The position numbers and the translations under genes were made by a program. A stretch of 64,000 nt of DNA from Gonapodya prolifera JEL478 (lineage: Eukaryota; Monoblepharomycota; Monoblepharidomycetes; Monoblepharidales; Gonapodyaceae): assembly GCA_001574975.1 (NCBI GenBank), contig KQ965738.1, positions 426,277 to 490,276 of the forward strand, in the 5' to 3' direction. This document shows, one piece after another, positions 35,524 through 48,569 of this stretch. The notes beneath the pieces were generated by a model that was not told the DNA's origin, ran no database searches, and saw only the letters and a list, made by a program, of their open reading frames with translations. Numbering within the stretch: position 1 is the first letter of the stretch; each line of letters begins with the position of its first letter.

Positions 35524-38500
35524 ATGTCGGAAGAAGACAAGGACGAAGTGTCCGCACGCATCGCCGTAAGTCTTCACCGAGCGCTCGGGTCTGTTCGCTC
35601 CCTCTCATCGCATTCCCCACTAACCCTCAGCTCCAACGAGAACTCGCCGACCTCTCGCGCCCGTTTCCCTCTCCCAACTCCCCCGCGCTCTCCCTCCCTC
35701 CATCAGCCTCAATCGCCATCTCAAATCCCGTTCCCGCGTCCACGCCCCCCCACCGCCCAACTCAATCCACTGCCCCCCGCTTATCCCGCACCCCTTCTAC
35801 AACTTCATCTACCCCGCACAGACCACCCTCAATGCCTCTTCCCATTCCGTCGTCCTTGAATGAAAGGTCTCGAGGAGAGAAGAGCCACAAGACCAGCGCA
35901 GAACCCCAATGGAGAGAACCGCGGGACCAGTCCGAACCACGATATAATGAAAGTCCTCGAGGAGGGAGACGCGCTGAGGACATCTTGGAGTCGTGGGCCA
36001 GTGAGGATCGGGTCGAGAGACAGTATAAGGGAACAGGGGGGACACGGAACGACGATGGAGCTCCCAGTGAACCCTGGAATGACGGGGATACAGGGTATCG
36101 CACCACCCGCGGCGCGCCTGCTTCCACCTCGGCTCACTCCCTCCCCCGCCCTCCGGCTGGCAAACCCACCCCTGTACCCGCGCCCGTGCGTCGCGCGACG
36201 TCCGTCACGGCTGCCGCCAGTGCGTCTGGCCGCCCACTCGGTGGACTCTCGAACCCGCCCGCTGGGGCGCCCTATGTTCGTGATGTCACCCTTCAGCACC
36301 CCGCAACACATGCTGGCACTCCACCCATGCCCGCTTGGTCCCTCCCTCCGTCCCGCCCCGGCCCGTCTCGAGATGCGCGGGACCCGCCGCCCTACGGAGG
36401 GTCGCGGGAGGCTCGAGACTTGTCTGAGACGACGGACACGCCGAGATCCCGCCCTGGTTCCACTCCCAGGGGGAAGCAGGGGCAGCAAAGGAGACCAGAC
36501 TCGGCTGTGTGGCTGTCACAGAGGAGTTTGGATTCCGGAGGCGCGGGGTCAACGGGCGCCGCGGCGGTAGAGAACCCAAGTCTGACAGAATTGATCAAAG
36601 ACCAGACCAATGGCTCTACCCGGCCCAGGGAAGGGGAAAGAGTCGTGACGGGTGGGACCGATTGGGCCGGGATGATGGGTACGGACCGGGCCAGCCGAGC
36701 GAACGACTCAACACCGCAGAGCACCGGTGACTCACACCACCACTCGAATCCCACCCCGCGATCTCGCCCATCTGCCACCGGCTCGACCGCCACGTTTGCC
36801 TACGCCCCAGCGGCGTACTCCCCACCACTCGCTGTACCCATCCCGCCCAACGCACAGCGGCTCAGCACGGCAGACTCGTCCTCGATCCTGTCGTTCTCCT
36901 TACCTCCGACGCCTGCGCTCGCCTCCGCCCGGCCTGGGCACTTGGACCGGGCACTGTCCCCGCCTGACACGCCCACTCTGGCGCGGATGCTTGTTCGCGG
37001 CGACTATGCGGGAGTCGAGGGTGTGCTTGGAGGTTGGGGCGGTGAGAGGGGAAGGAGCGGCGAAAGGGGTAGGACGAGAGTGGGAGAGGGGGCTGGGAGG
37101 TTGAGGGGTTTGCCGGAGGACGGGGAGGGTAGAGGTGAGTATTAAGTCGAGCGGTCATTGCAGGAGCGAAGATTGGCGTCTTGAGATTATTTTCGATCGC
37201 TTGGACTGCCATTTTCGTTTTTGCTGTTTGTCCATTGGTTTGGATAACTCATTGTTCTTCTTCTCCTGTGTACTCCACCAACCTCATCGTTCCATCCACT
37301 TTCATCCTCACGACTTTCCGACTCCAGCCATCCTCTCCCACCTTCGTCTCCTCCACCGTCGCCTGCGCTCTCTTTCACGATCCAAACGGGACCTCTCTTC
37401 CGCAGTGACCTCGGCCCATGCCGAAGCAGCCTCCGCTCGGGCCCGCGGCGACGCTCTGGCGCGGGAACTGGGAGACGCGCGAGGTGAGCTCGGACGGGTC
37501 AGAGATGCCATGGATGGAGAACGGAGAGCGTGGCAGGAAGAAAGGGAGGATTGGGAGGCCGAGAGGAGAAAATTGAAGAGAGAAGTCGAGGAGGCGAGGA
37601 AGGAGGCGGAGCGGGAGACTAGAAAGAGGGAGGAGAGAGGCAGAGGTGTGGATCGGGGATGTCAGGTTGGCGGAGAGGATGTGGTCGGCGAGGAGGAGAA
37701 GAGGGAATGGTTGAGGGAAAGGGGAGGTGAGCGTTTTTGGTGTCCTTCCGAAATTGAAAATTTTTGAGATCGTATTGTCAGCCCTGACGCGACGAGTCGC
37801 TGAGCTTGAGGCTCATCTGGCGGCCACTGGGCTGGGGACAGGCTCGAGGTCTTTGAGAGGCGGGGAAAGGGAGAAGGAGAGGAGCAGGAGCAAAGGATCT
37901 CCGGCCGCCGTAAGTCGAGCACGAAGGGGATATCGCGAGGGCAGAGATGGATCGGTGTCAGAAAGCCCCGAGCGTGCTGGGAGGGGTCGACGAGATTTGG
38001 GGGCGGGCAGAGGGGGTGAGCGAGGAGGACGGAGCGTGGTCCGAGAGGAATCTGAAAGCCCAGAGAGAGGGGTGAGGGAACAGCGAGGAAGGACCACCAG
38101 GGATTATCACGAGGAGGAGGATGAGCTCGATGAGGATGTCTATGAGGGGAGCAAGATAGGGACTGAGGAAGATGATGAGCGACGGAATGAGGATGTGCGA
38201 ATGAGATTGAGAGAAGCGGTGAGTGTGGAGACCACGCTTGCTGTACTTAGACATTCTGACGGATCTTCTACGGGTTTCAAAAGATTTCCAACAACCCCAG
38301 GCTCAGAGCTCTGCTGGAACGGAAAAGGGCTCGGGGGGATACACGAGGTGGTTGGGCGGATCATGGAAAACGGGATGGTAGGGAAAGGGCAAGTGAACAT
38401 GGACGTGTGAGTTCCCTGCTCTTTATTTTCGTTGGTTTCGCGATGACGGTTTGATCCACGAATTCCAGTCTCCGCCTCCGGCGTCGGTGAAGTCAGAGCC

Positions 38501-39768
38501 AGTGTGGTTGAGAGTTGATCCGGCGAGTCCAAGGAAAAGACCTGGTTCGACCGGTACTGGGATCACAGCCAGGAGCACAAGGGGTGGTGGTGCGAATGCG
38601 GTAGAGCTGGACTTGGAGGGGGCAGCGGCAAGGAAGTTGCCGTTTATTATGGGGACGGTGAATGGTTCTGAAAGACCTCGACGCCTGTGTGCCGAGGCTG
38701 ATCCGACTTTTGCTCTTTTTTCCCTCTCTTGAATTGACCACATAGAATACGGGCAAGTCGTATTCAGTAACGGCTAACTTGCAGCAAATTTTTGGTGGGT
38801 TTAGAACACTCGTTCATCCTTCCCAACCATCTTAACGCCTCACGAAACTACCACAGCAATGCTCAAATCCCACAACCCCGTCCTGTGCACCATTTGCGCT
38901 GCTCGGCCACGGACGTCTGTTCCTGCCAAAAAACGTGACGATGGTCCACTACCATCCGGCGTTAGGCATGACGCTGGTTCAGGCTTAGACCCGAGGCTCG
39001 CTGATATACGGATTGCGGACGTTGGGAAGCACTGGCCCGAGCTCCGAAGGGCGGTAGCTGGTCTAGAGGGGGAGGTGGCCGGACTGAGAAGGTTCGTGGT
39101 GGGACGTGGTTGTTTTGGGGAGCTGTTTGTTATGTTGATGTCTTTCCCCATCGCAGACAATATGCCGAGATGTCGGGACACCATGCGCAACTGTCTTCGT
39201 GGAGGGGTGTGGATGGGGAGGATGGGCCGAGAGTGGCAAGGGCCATGGGGAAGCTTGAGCGAGAGTTAAGAGACACGTTGGAAGGGATTGAGATCAAAGT
39301 GAGTGGTGGTTCAACTCTCAACGTTGATTTGAAACGAATTTAATGTGTCTTTTATGCCGCGTTTTTACTCAGAAGGAACAAATCTCCCTCATCTACGAAA
39401 TTCTCGAGCAATCCGTTGATCATGAACGGGCATCACGCCGTCTGCCGGGCTCGAACGCTCCATCCACAACCGGCGAGGCATCATCCTCGAAGCGCTCCAC
39501 ATCGCGACCGCCCCGAGCACCCACATCTCACCCGCGGCCAGCACCTTCGGTCCGTTCCACATCTTCTACACCAGCTGCTTCGAGGGCTCGCTCAAACCCC
39601 CCGCCAATTAATCGTGCGAGACCGCAGAGTAAAAAGCCCATTGGGAGGAGTGCAGGTAAAATGGTACCGCCGACAACCAAGGTGGTGAATGCATCGCCGC
39701 TGTCCCTGTTGAGGGGGGCGAAGGCGGTTCAGGAGGGCTTGCGAGCAGATGGGTACCTGGAAAACTAA
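35524..39768 (+). CDS. Cep57-like centrosomal/microtubule-binding protein
   Basis: Exon 1 (35524-35565) is MSEEDKDEVSARIA; exon 2 from 35631 (LQRELADLSRPF) opens a long disordered Ser/Pro/Arg-rich region to about 37137. A coiled coil follows (37340-37730; SKRDLSSAVTSAHAEAASAR and then a Glu/Arg-rich helix) and another at about 37785. The diagnostic part is near the C-terminus: PFIMGT joins NTGKSYSVTANLQQIF (about 38745-38792) and then MLKSHNPVLCTICAAR (38860), matching the PFxxGTSTSxSHSVTANVQxVL...LC motif of animal Cep57. A final helix ELRDTLEGIEIKKEQISLIY and a basic tail end at 39768. Cep57 proteins sit at centrosomes or basal bodies. Some central joins are uncertain. Copies of its 3' end occur at 50.6 and 53.7 kb. 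Confidence 0.7.
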
Positions 39769-39962
39769 CTGGGAAATGGCATAGTAGACGTATTGCATTG
39801 AGTTTTGTTATGTTCCATGCATTGTAATATTCACGGTTTTGGTTTGTATCGCGGAATGCCCCGTCAAACTTTATGCGAAGTGGAGCACAGCAAACAATAA
39901 TTGATAATGACATTTTAAAGTAACGTCCAGCGATACATTTATAACAAAAAGAGGGAGTTCCC

Positions 39963-41172
39963 CTACGTTTTCTTGTCTGTAAGCTCTCCGATTTTTGTCC
40001 ACAATCCAGAAGTTATATCGCTCGCCTCACTATGCACTGCAAAAGGCAGAAACGATTCCCTCCAAGACTTGTGTACTATCACCTTGGAAATGTTTTCCAA
40101 CATATAGTTTATGCATTCTGTCATTAAATTTTTTGCGGTTGGTGAGAGTCCCAGCGCCGCCACAATCTGGCAGCACGTTGATATTTGGAGAAAGCCCAAA
40201 TTTCGACTGGCGATAAGGAAAGACAATTCATCCCTCAGCTCCTCCACAAGATAACAATCTGGAACTCAATGTTACATCATTACACATGTCCAATGTATGC
40301 AGCATTTACGCACCCGACGCCTTCCAAAGTTCAAGAATGTGGTCGACATTTTCAAGATCCACCGCCAAAACACCAGTATAGATAAACGAGAGCAAGTCCC
40401 GCAAAACATCAGCAGTAAAATCCTTTGCTTCCATTCTTCGTGATGATGTTTCTTCGCACTGGTTTTTGAAAAGTCCCGCAAAAAAGTCATTGTTGGCGGC
40501 AAGGACCGCCTGATTCACATGTAAATCTATTCCGTCGCTGCTGATGATGACAAAGTCCGTTGCCGAGCTCCCCTGAAAATCCTCAAATTGCCCCTCTCGG
40601 AGATACCACCGAGCTTTCCCAGGTGTCGGAGGACCCCAGAAGGAGCATGGCATTCCCTCTTTCTTGTGCATCGTCACGAAGGTATTTAACGGAGGTGGAA
40701 TCACCGGAAGGTTCAAGACCCGCTGATTACCGCGGCTAGCGATAAGCTCGCGCAATTCTGGATGGTCAAAAATCTGTAATCCTAGGTACAACCGCTTTTC
40801 AGGGCCCAATTTGCTTTCTATGGTGTTCCAGTCTTTAAGCTCGCGTCCCCATCCTAGTGCATCTTTCTTGAAGGTCCGATAGATTTCGTGTGTCACTAAA
40901 GGGGGATCTTTCGGCGAAATAAAAACTTGGAGTCGATATTTCAGGCTCACGGCACCGTCCGTGATGATTTTCGGCACCATGTACACGCCACGTGGCTTCC
41001 CAGAGAGCATGAGGGTGAAAATGTGTTGACCGACTGAAAACTCTTTAGTGGACATGTTGGGTGGAGGTGAGCCTTCCAGAACTTCAATCTCGAACAAATA
41101 GTTGTGGATGGGGATTTGCTGCGGGATCTCAGCTTCGTCAGCTGATGAACAGTCGAGCGAGCCAGCCGTCAT
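39963..41172 (-). CDS. MATH-BTB protein (intact family member)
   Basis: Two exons, about 41172-40310 and 40255-39963. The N-terminal MATH-like domain (residues about 20-150) has IHNYLFEIEVLEGSPPP, SVGQHIFTLMLSGKPRGVYM and GWGRELKDWNTIESKL. The BTB/POZ domain (about 205-285) has TDFVIISSDGIDLHVNQAVL, AANNDFFAGLFKNQCEE and LRDLLSFIYTGVLAVDLEN. The second exon is a BACK-like helical tail (EELRDELSFLIASRN, then WRESFLPFAVHSEA, ending TDKKT). MATH-BTB proteins of the SPOP type recruit substrates to Cullin-3 ubiquitin ligases; that is inferred from the architecture. It is convergent with the Cep57-like gene, 195 bp away. This pair was copied to 49.5-53.8 kb. Confidence 0.75.
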
Positions 41173-41349
41173 CGTTGTGGGTTTACGAGCGCGTCAGTGC
41201 TTTCCCGCGTCTTGTTGTTCGTGTGGGAGGGGTGAGGTAGGAGGTCCACAGATTGCTGGGGTCACATGACCGGCTGACAGGCCAGCGAGCTAGTCCACAG
41301 CTATGAGCTACGGAGCTCGAGTGTCAGCTATTCTCCGCAGAACGAATGA

Positions 41350-41835
41350 CACACCAACGTTCTAGAAGTTTACTGACCTTTGCCCAAAGTTCTGCAGCAA
41401 TCTCCACCATTGTATGACACCTCCAGTTCGATGAATATCCTGTTGTCCTGGAGTTTGCTGGCAATGTCCTTCCAATCTTCATCAAAGATGCCACCCCAAC
41501 CCTCGGTTTCACCTTTTGGGAACGTTTTGGTACGTCTTAGAACCAACAGGGGCTCTGCATCGACGGCTTTGAAGAGGCTGAGGCGGTAGCCAATCGTCAC
41601 ACCATCTTGGACGTCTACCGGCATCAAATACACTCCACGAGGCTCTCCCTGTAAGCAGAGCGTAAATTTACACTCTCAGATGAAGATTGGCTCTGCTGAC
41701 ACGCCTGGAGGAGGCGTGGCTTCGGGAACTTCCATTTCGACCATAAAGTTGTAGATAATTTAATTGGGATTCGGCGGGGATCGTCCTTGGTAGTTGTCAC
41801 GCTCTCGGCTGCCGCAGCTACCATCGCGAGGTTTG
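41350..41835 (-). pseudogene. MATH-only relic of the MATH-BTB family
   Basis: The minus strand reads MVAAAAESVTTTKDDPRRIPI, then IIYNFMVEMEVPEATPPPGV, a stop, and FTLCLQGEPRGVYLMP with EGWGGIFDEDWKDIASKL. It aligns with the MATH half of the gene at 39963-41172. The BTB part is missing and the stop is in frame, so it is a decayed copy. Confidence 0.7.
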
Positions 41836-43180
41836 CGGGGCTCACGATGCCGCGTGGGACTGATAGATGGGTTCGAATGAAGTGTGACGACATTGTCCCG
41901 CGACGAAACGGCCACACAACTGGACAAGCTCCAAACAGTCCTTCAACCCCTACTTCTAAAATTGTATTGCGAAAACACACTCTCTCTCGAGCATCACAGG
42001 ATTCGTCAATCGTGAAAGGGTCAGTTGACGCTCGGAATCGTTTCCCCTGCCCCTCGTTCTCGTTTGATGGCTATTTCTTCGGAAACTGGAATCGCATGGT
42101 CTGAGGCCGCAACTATCATGAATAAACTACAATGGAACAGGTGAGAATATTGATAGCGTTCCGCCGTCATTGGTGATGCTGTAAGACATTCATAACGAAT
42201 TGATTCCGGAAACTCTACCGGATGCACCCTGACATTGGGAGCTCCTTGAAAAGCGGACACTTTATTCTCTCTTCAAGTGAATGCTCAGTCGCTCATTGAA
42301 GCGGCCTTTCACAGGTGTCGGGGAAGGCTTACGAACCACCAATTAAGACTCTATCAATAGATGAGTATATTTCCGAACAAAGAGGATGGTACTTATTAGA
42401 GTATCGATGTTTCAGAGTCTGATCAGTTCCAGGGTGCTTTCAACCTTCACGCTTCCCCCCATCACATCACATCACACTGCCACACTGGGCTGAAGGGTTT
42501 CTAAAAGGCTTGAACAAACTCCTTCGACCACTTTATTGACGTCCGGGTGGGTCGCTGGTGCGTGAGGTCCTTTTCCGTGAAAGCATCAAGTCAGCCCTTG
42601 GCAGCCCAAATGCAACTCTTCCGGACATGTCTCTCCCCGTTTATACATTCCAAGCCAGCTCTTCGAGCATCCGCGGTTGCTGTAAGCGCAATCGTTTCTC
42701 ACTCCGTGCCTACATTCTTCGATTGACTACATTTCAGCAACGAATCGCAGTGACAGCCATCGGATGCATTGTAGACCCTTTAAAAAGTGATAATACATGA
42801 GACAACGTTGGTGGTAACTCATGGATTGTCTCGGATCCGAAAATTTCCATTCCGATGGTTCCGACAATGCGACGACGAGAGGAGGAATGGCAGACCAAGT
42901 GACAGCCGACAAGGTTCTGTTTCAGAGAGCACGGATGGCTCGAGATTTCGAGCGATAGACGGCGATTCCATGGGGAAAGTAATTTTTGAGGCTTGTCCAG
43001 TTGTGTGGCCGATTCATCGTGGGAAATGTGACTTTTCTGACCTCTCTAGTCTAGATTCCATCCGTTCTCAGTTACATTTCACTACCGTCGCGCAACACAC
43101 CCGACTGTGCGAAGAGATCTTTCCACGGATCCTGTTTTGTCACAATGGAGACATTATCTACCATGAAATCGAAACAAACT
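41836..43180. other. Intergenic 1.3 kb
   Basis: Only short overlapping frames are seen. Nothing recognisable; probably degenerated duplicated DNA between the two MATH relics. Confidence 0.4.
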
Positions 43181-43248
43181 CGCACAACGCTGACCGCTGA
43201 CGGACTGGGACCAGTGGCACTATTGGGAGATCCAAGAAGCGGCATTCA

Positions 43249-43668
43249 TCACGTCCTCGGACATGCTGGTTCAAATTCGGATGGTCGTGTATCCGAACAC
43301 CAAGGTACAGCGACCGTCCACCGACTGTCCTTCCGATTTCGTCTTACTAGACTGGGCTCCAAAATGACCACCCCATCCCATTGTATCGTTATTTTTGAAC
43401 AAGTGTGAACCTGATCGTCCACAAGCTTCCTTGGCAATGAAAACAATCCACGTGGCGGCCCCTGGAGATGAAGGCTGGAGCTGTTCTTTCCCACTGCAAA
43501 ATCTTGGGAACAAACTGACGGTGGGGGGGATCCTTGTGGAATATCGACTTCAAAGCACATGTTGTAGATGGGAGCTCGAATGTGTTTATCTTGGGAGGCT
43601 GCATCGGTGTTCATGCCATGGGTGAAGTTTCGCCATTTTTGCAAAATTTCCCCACAACCTCGCCCCAA
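43249..43668 (-). pseudogene. Second MATH relic of the MATH-BTB family
   Basis: The minus strand reads IYNMCFEVDIPQGSPPPSV, SQDFAVGKNSSSLHLQGPPR and GLFSLPRKLVDDQV, matching the start of the MATH domain of the intact neighbour. Similarity then fades and no BTB domain follows. The fragment keeps a start-like Met (MNTDAASQDKHIR) but cannot make a full protein. Confidence 0.65.
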
Positions 43669-43731
43669 ATATCCATAGAAAATTTACAACAATAGATTCG
43701 AAATGTCATTAATTCGTACTTTTCGTAAGCC

Positions 43732-46700
43732 TTAAGCCCGCCGTCGACTGGACCCGCCACGAATTGCATAGCCCCCTCCACGTCCCCGAATAGCCCTTGC
43801 AGGCTTCACCACAATCCCATCTTCATCGTCCTTCTTCCTCAACGCCTCTTGTTCAGTCTCCTCTTTATCTTCGGAGTCTGATTCGAGGGCAGCGCTTTTC
43901 CTCTTCCCCCGTTGCCGTGTTTCACCACCTTTACGCCCTCCCCTCCCCCGAACAGCTCGTGCAGGCTTGACCACAATTCCATCTTCATCATCCTTCTTCC
44001 TCAACGTCTCCTGCTTAGTCTCCTCTTCATTTTCGGAATGTGATTCGAGGGAAGCTCCTTTCCTCGGTCCCCGTTGCCGTGTTTCACCGCCTTTAGCCCC
44101 TCCCCTCCCCCGAACAGCCCGTGCAGGCTTCACAACAATCCCATCTTCATCGTCCTTCTTTCTCAACGCCTCGTGTTCCGACATCTCTTCATCTTCCGAG
44201 TCTGATTGAGGGGCAGGTCCATACTTCTTCACCGGCAGCTCTTCAACGCTGCGGCGGATAGACACCACGCCAGTACCCGCACTGCCACGTCCAGCTGCAT
44301 CATCCACCTCACTCGCTTGGTCAGATGAGTCATCGACGTCTTGCACTTTGCCCCGCTTCCGCTTCAAGCCGGAAGATCCCCGTCCCCTACTCGATGCTTG
44401 TGCAGGCTTGCGGGACACGACATCATCCTCAGATATTGGTCCCTTCTGCAACAGCTTGCGCTTCCTCCCCGCCTCGTTTTCTTCTTCGCTCCTCTGTACG
44501 TCCTCTTTTTCCACATCACGACGAGTACGAGGAGTGCGGTTCAAGGACACTCCACGCTCTTCAGCATCATCACTTCCCCCTTGGTCATTCTTCCTGGCGC
44601 GTTTGACATCACGCGATGGTGTGGAAAAAGGTGGTGGAGTTGGGCGGGAGATAGGTGCAGCAGCCCGGTAGGTAATGACGGGTTTCACCTGAAATAGAAC
44701 GAAACGGACGTCGCACTCAATGCCTGGCGAATATGGAGGGGACGCAGGGGTGAAGAAATGTTGGGGTCAGGGGTGCCAATGGTGACAGTGGTGACAGCGA
44801 TAAATTTAATACACCCACCCCGCCTGAGCGCCTGTCCTCTTGTCATTCTCCCATTCTGCACCGACTCTGGAACGACCACCTCCCTTTCGTCCCGTTCCTG
44901 CCCGCCGGACACTCCGCCTTCCTCCTCTTCCTCCTCTTCCTCCTCCTCCTCCACCTTTCGCCGCTTGTTGCCCTTGTCCCTTTTCACACCACCCGTCTCC
45001 TCCGATCTAACTTGGCTAGCCGTCTCCTTTTGCTTCCCCTTCGCAGTGGCGGTCCCAGCTTTACGCACTCCACCTTTGGATGCTCTTCTTTGAGCCAATT
45101 GTGCTCCCGGCCTCATGCCGGCACGTTTTCGAGTTTGTGGCTGACGTGATTTTTCTGTCTCGGACCCGGACTCCGACCCAGAATCTTTCTGAAATCCGGA
45201 CATTGAACCTGTCTTAGGGCCCTCCCTTGTCCGGAGACGTGCTCGAGTTTTGTCCTTTACGTTCGCACCTTCCTCTTCCTCATCCTCGCTACTATCCTCC
45301 TCCGGTTCATCACTCTCATCGTCCCACCCATCTGCACCCTTCCACACCGGCGCTCTCTCAACAGCGTCCTCATCATCCTCTTCCCCATCGTCCTCCGGCA
45401 TATACTCCACTTCCTCCTCCTTTTGCCGCTCCTTCCCCTTCCCTTTTGCCCCATCCAACCCCATAGCCTCCCTTACCTCCCGAGCTCTTCTCCGCGCCTC
45501 CCTCATACTCGCCCGCCTCTTCTCTCTCTCCGCCTCCAACCTCTCCTCCTCCTCCTCAAGCGCCCTTCGAGCATCCCACTGGGCTCGTCGCGCTGCAGCT
45601 TTCTCCAAGGCGGAGGTCGGTGGCGGCATTGTGCGAGCTGCGTGGGCATCTGGGTCGGGGTCCGATGAAAGAACGTCGACCGGCGGGGCAGCTTCGGCTT
45701 CACGAGTGGCGGCTGTGTTAGTTACCGGGTCCGTCTCCGAATCGGTGTCTAGCGGCGAGCGCAGCGCGGTTATAGCTTCTGCAGGATCCACCTCCAAACC
45801 ACCTTTCCGGCCTTTCACCCCTCCTCGCCGCCGCCGCACATCCTTTGCCTTCACTGGGGATATCTCCGGTTCTCCATCCCGTTCCTTTCGCTTCTTCTTC
45901 TTTCCTCCACTCCTGGCCCACACTTCCTCCCACTCACGCGCCAATTCTCCCAACGGACTTTCGGGAACCATCAACTTAGGCCCGTCGTTAGCGTTCAGAG
46001 CGGGAGAAGGAGGGTCCTGCATGACTGAGTGGACGGGCGACGACCGGATGTTGAGTCTGTTGGCTTCTGCGTTCGCGTCGGCCTCGGGCTCCGATGACGA
46101 CACGTGGTCCTGGTCCCGGTTGCCTCCAAGCTCCAACCCGTCTGCATCCTCCTTCACCGCAGCCTCCGCCACACGCTCCTCGTCACTCTCGCCACGCTGC
46201 TCGGCATCCACACATCCCACCTCTTCCCTCCCACCGTCGCCATTCTGGCCTCGACCGCGTCCCCGACCTCGTCCTCTTCCCCGACTGCGACTCCCTTCCC
46301 GGGCCCCGCCTCGGCCCCGTACCCTCCCTCGCAATGTCTTCTCTTCCAACGTTGCAGCGCGTCGCGGGGTCGGAGGAGACAATCTGGGGTCGGAGCCCAC
46401 ACCAACCTCTATCTCAACAGCACCAGCCCGCTCTGTGTCCATATCAACATCCTTCTCAACAGCCACCGCCGCTGCCGCTCCTCTGCCACCTCGTGAACCT
46501 CGAGTCCCCCTTCCTCTTCCCCTTCCTCTCACGCTGCTCGGTGCCTCTTCCACCACCTCTTGTTCGTCCTCGTTAGTGGCTTGGCTACTCCTGGTCCCGC
46601 TTTTGCTTGTGCTCCTGGTCATGCTAGCACTCTCCCCTCCTCCACTGCCACCTTTGGCAGGGGACTTCCCGACCGAGTACACCCTTGCTACTGACACGGG

Positions 46701-48569
46701 CGACCGCGTTACGATGCCGCGACGTGCGAACTCGGGCGACGCGTCGCGCGACGTACGGTCCTCGTGCTCCCGCTCCTGCTCCTGGTCTACTGCATCCTCA
46801 TCCTTATCTTCATTGTCGCCCCCACGGGATTCATCCTTTCCTCCGGAAGTCGCCGCCGTGACCTTCACTTCCACTTCCATTTCCTCGTCAGGCGCGCACG
46901 CGTCTTCGTCCGCCTGCTCCTCCACCAGTTCCTCGACGCTGCTCTTGCCCTTGCGCTTGCGCTTCTGCTTGTGCTCCACCACTCCGACATTTACATCCAC
47001 CCGCACGCCGTCATCATCCCTCTCCTCCACCTGCATCTCCTCCTCCGCCTCCACCACATCCTTACCTCCATTCGCGGGACTGCTATCGCCACCAACACCC
47101 GCGGACCAAGACCCGGACCCGCGCGACCGCCTCGTGTACGAGTGCGCGGCGCCCCAGCTCGGCGGCGGGGGTGCCATCGCCATGGCCGTGGGGGCGGGGG
47201 CGGAAACGATTGGCGGGGAAGTGGACGCGGACGTGGACTCCCGCGCACCAGCAGATGTGGGAAGACTGCCACTGCCCCCGCCTCTGTTCGCCCCCCTGCC
47301 TCGGCCTCTACCCCTACCCCTGCCTCTACCCCTACTCCTTGGCGAGACCGACTCCACCTCCGCCTCCGGGTCCGCCTCCGAGCTCACATCCCCCGACCCA
47401 CGCACGCCACGGGGACGAGAACGGGACGGAGTAGGAGCAGGAGCAGAAGCCGAGGCGGTCGCGGGAGATTCCGAAGGCGGGAAGGGCGCCGGGCGCGGGG
47501 GGGAGCGGGGCGGGGGCGGGGGCGGGGTTGCAGACCCGTCCGCGGCGTCCGACGTTACCGCCTGTTTGGCGGGCGACCTCTCGCGGCGAGGTGGAGGTGG
47601 GGAGACGGCGCGAACAGCGGGCGCGACGGGGTCGGGCGAGATGAGCGACGGGGATTCTGGCGTGTCGAGCATGGGGAGTTCGGCGGCGTCGACGCCGCCG
47701 GTGTCGTCCACTGAAGGTGGAGCTGAAGAGCGCGTTTGCGTTTCTGATGCGTGACCGGGCGCGTCAGCAGGGCGTGCGACGTGGGAGGCAACGTCCGTGT
47801 CCATGGGGACGGAGTCCCCCGCGGCGTCAGGTTTGGAAATGGTGACGTCCACTACGGGTACGTTGACCACCGCGCTCGCGATATCCGATACCTGTCCATT
47901 CTGGACCTGCACATGTACCTTCCCCTGACCCGCGCCACCATCCCGTCCACTCACGACCGCCTCACCGACCGCATCCGTATCCGACCTATCCCCGTCATCC
48001 TCCTCGTCCTCCTCGTCAACTCTATCCCTATGCACCACAGGCGTAGGTCTGAGCAGCAACGCGTCGGCAAGCGCGCGCCCGATCCCCAGCCCGACGTACG
48101 TGCTGGGCGCGTCCGGGTCCGTCTCGGAGCGGGGCGACATGTGGTCCGGGTCCGTCGCGGAGGAGGAATGGGAGGGTGACGGTGATGGGGGGCGGGGCAT
48201 GGTTTGGGCGGGGGTGGAGGTGGGGAGGGAAGATTGGTCCTCCGCGTCCGCGTCAGCTTGGGCGTCGGCTTTGGTGATCTTGTCCTGGTTCGCTTTCGCG
48301 TGGGGTTTTGATTTCGAATGCGGCGTGTCTGGCGACCATACGTCGATCGGGGCCGATGGAGTGGGACGTGGCAAGGAAGAGGGGATGGCGGTGGAAGTGG
48401 ATGTGGACGTGGAGGTGGACGGAGGAGGACGAGAGCGGACGGGGTCGGGGAGCGTGTGCGAGGAGGGAGAGGAGGGCGAGGCGGGCGAAATGGGTTCAAT
48501 GTCCGGATGCGAATTGGTGTGAGGGTGTGGTTGTGGCTTGGCCGCGGTGGGCTGCAGGTGGTTCGGCAC
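43732..48569 (-). CDS. Very large disordered protein with RGRG and charged tracts
   Basis: Exon 1 48569-44821 and exon 2 44688-43732 flank one intron, for about 1,565 residues. The protein is Ser/Pro/Thr-rich at the N-terminus (MPNHLQPTAAKPQPHPHTNS), then has several RGRGRG blocks, Glu/Asp runs, Lys/Arg clusters (GGKKKKRKERDGE) and a charged helix (about 45650-45450; EEEEERLEAEREKRRASMRE). The C-terminal exon has three tandem 54-residue repeats, each with LRKKDDEDGIVVKPARAVRG. No folded domain is visible. RG-rich and basic tracts with acidic runs suggest a nuclear chromatin- or RNA-binding protein (inference). The opposite strand carries an 834-codon open frame, which is a by-product of the biased composition. 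Confidence 0.6.

Noticed and set aside
45250-47754. 834-codon plus-strand open frame opposite the large disordered protein
   Set aside because: It is Ser/Ala/Pro-only low complexity and exactly mirrors the biased codons of the minus-strand gene, which has a clean intron and charged repeats.
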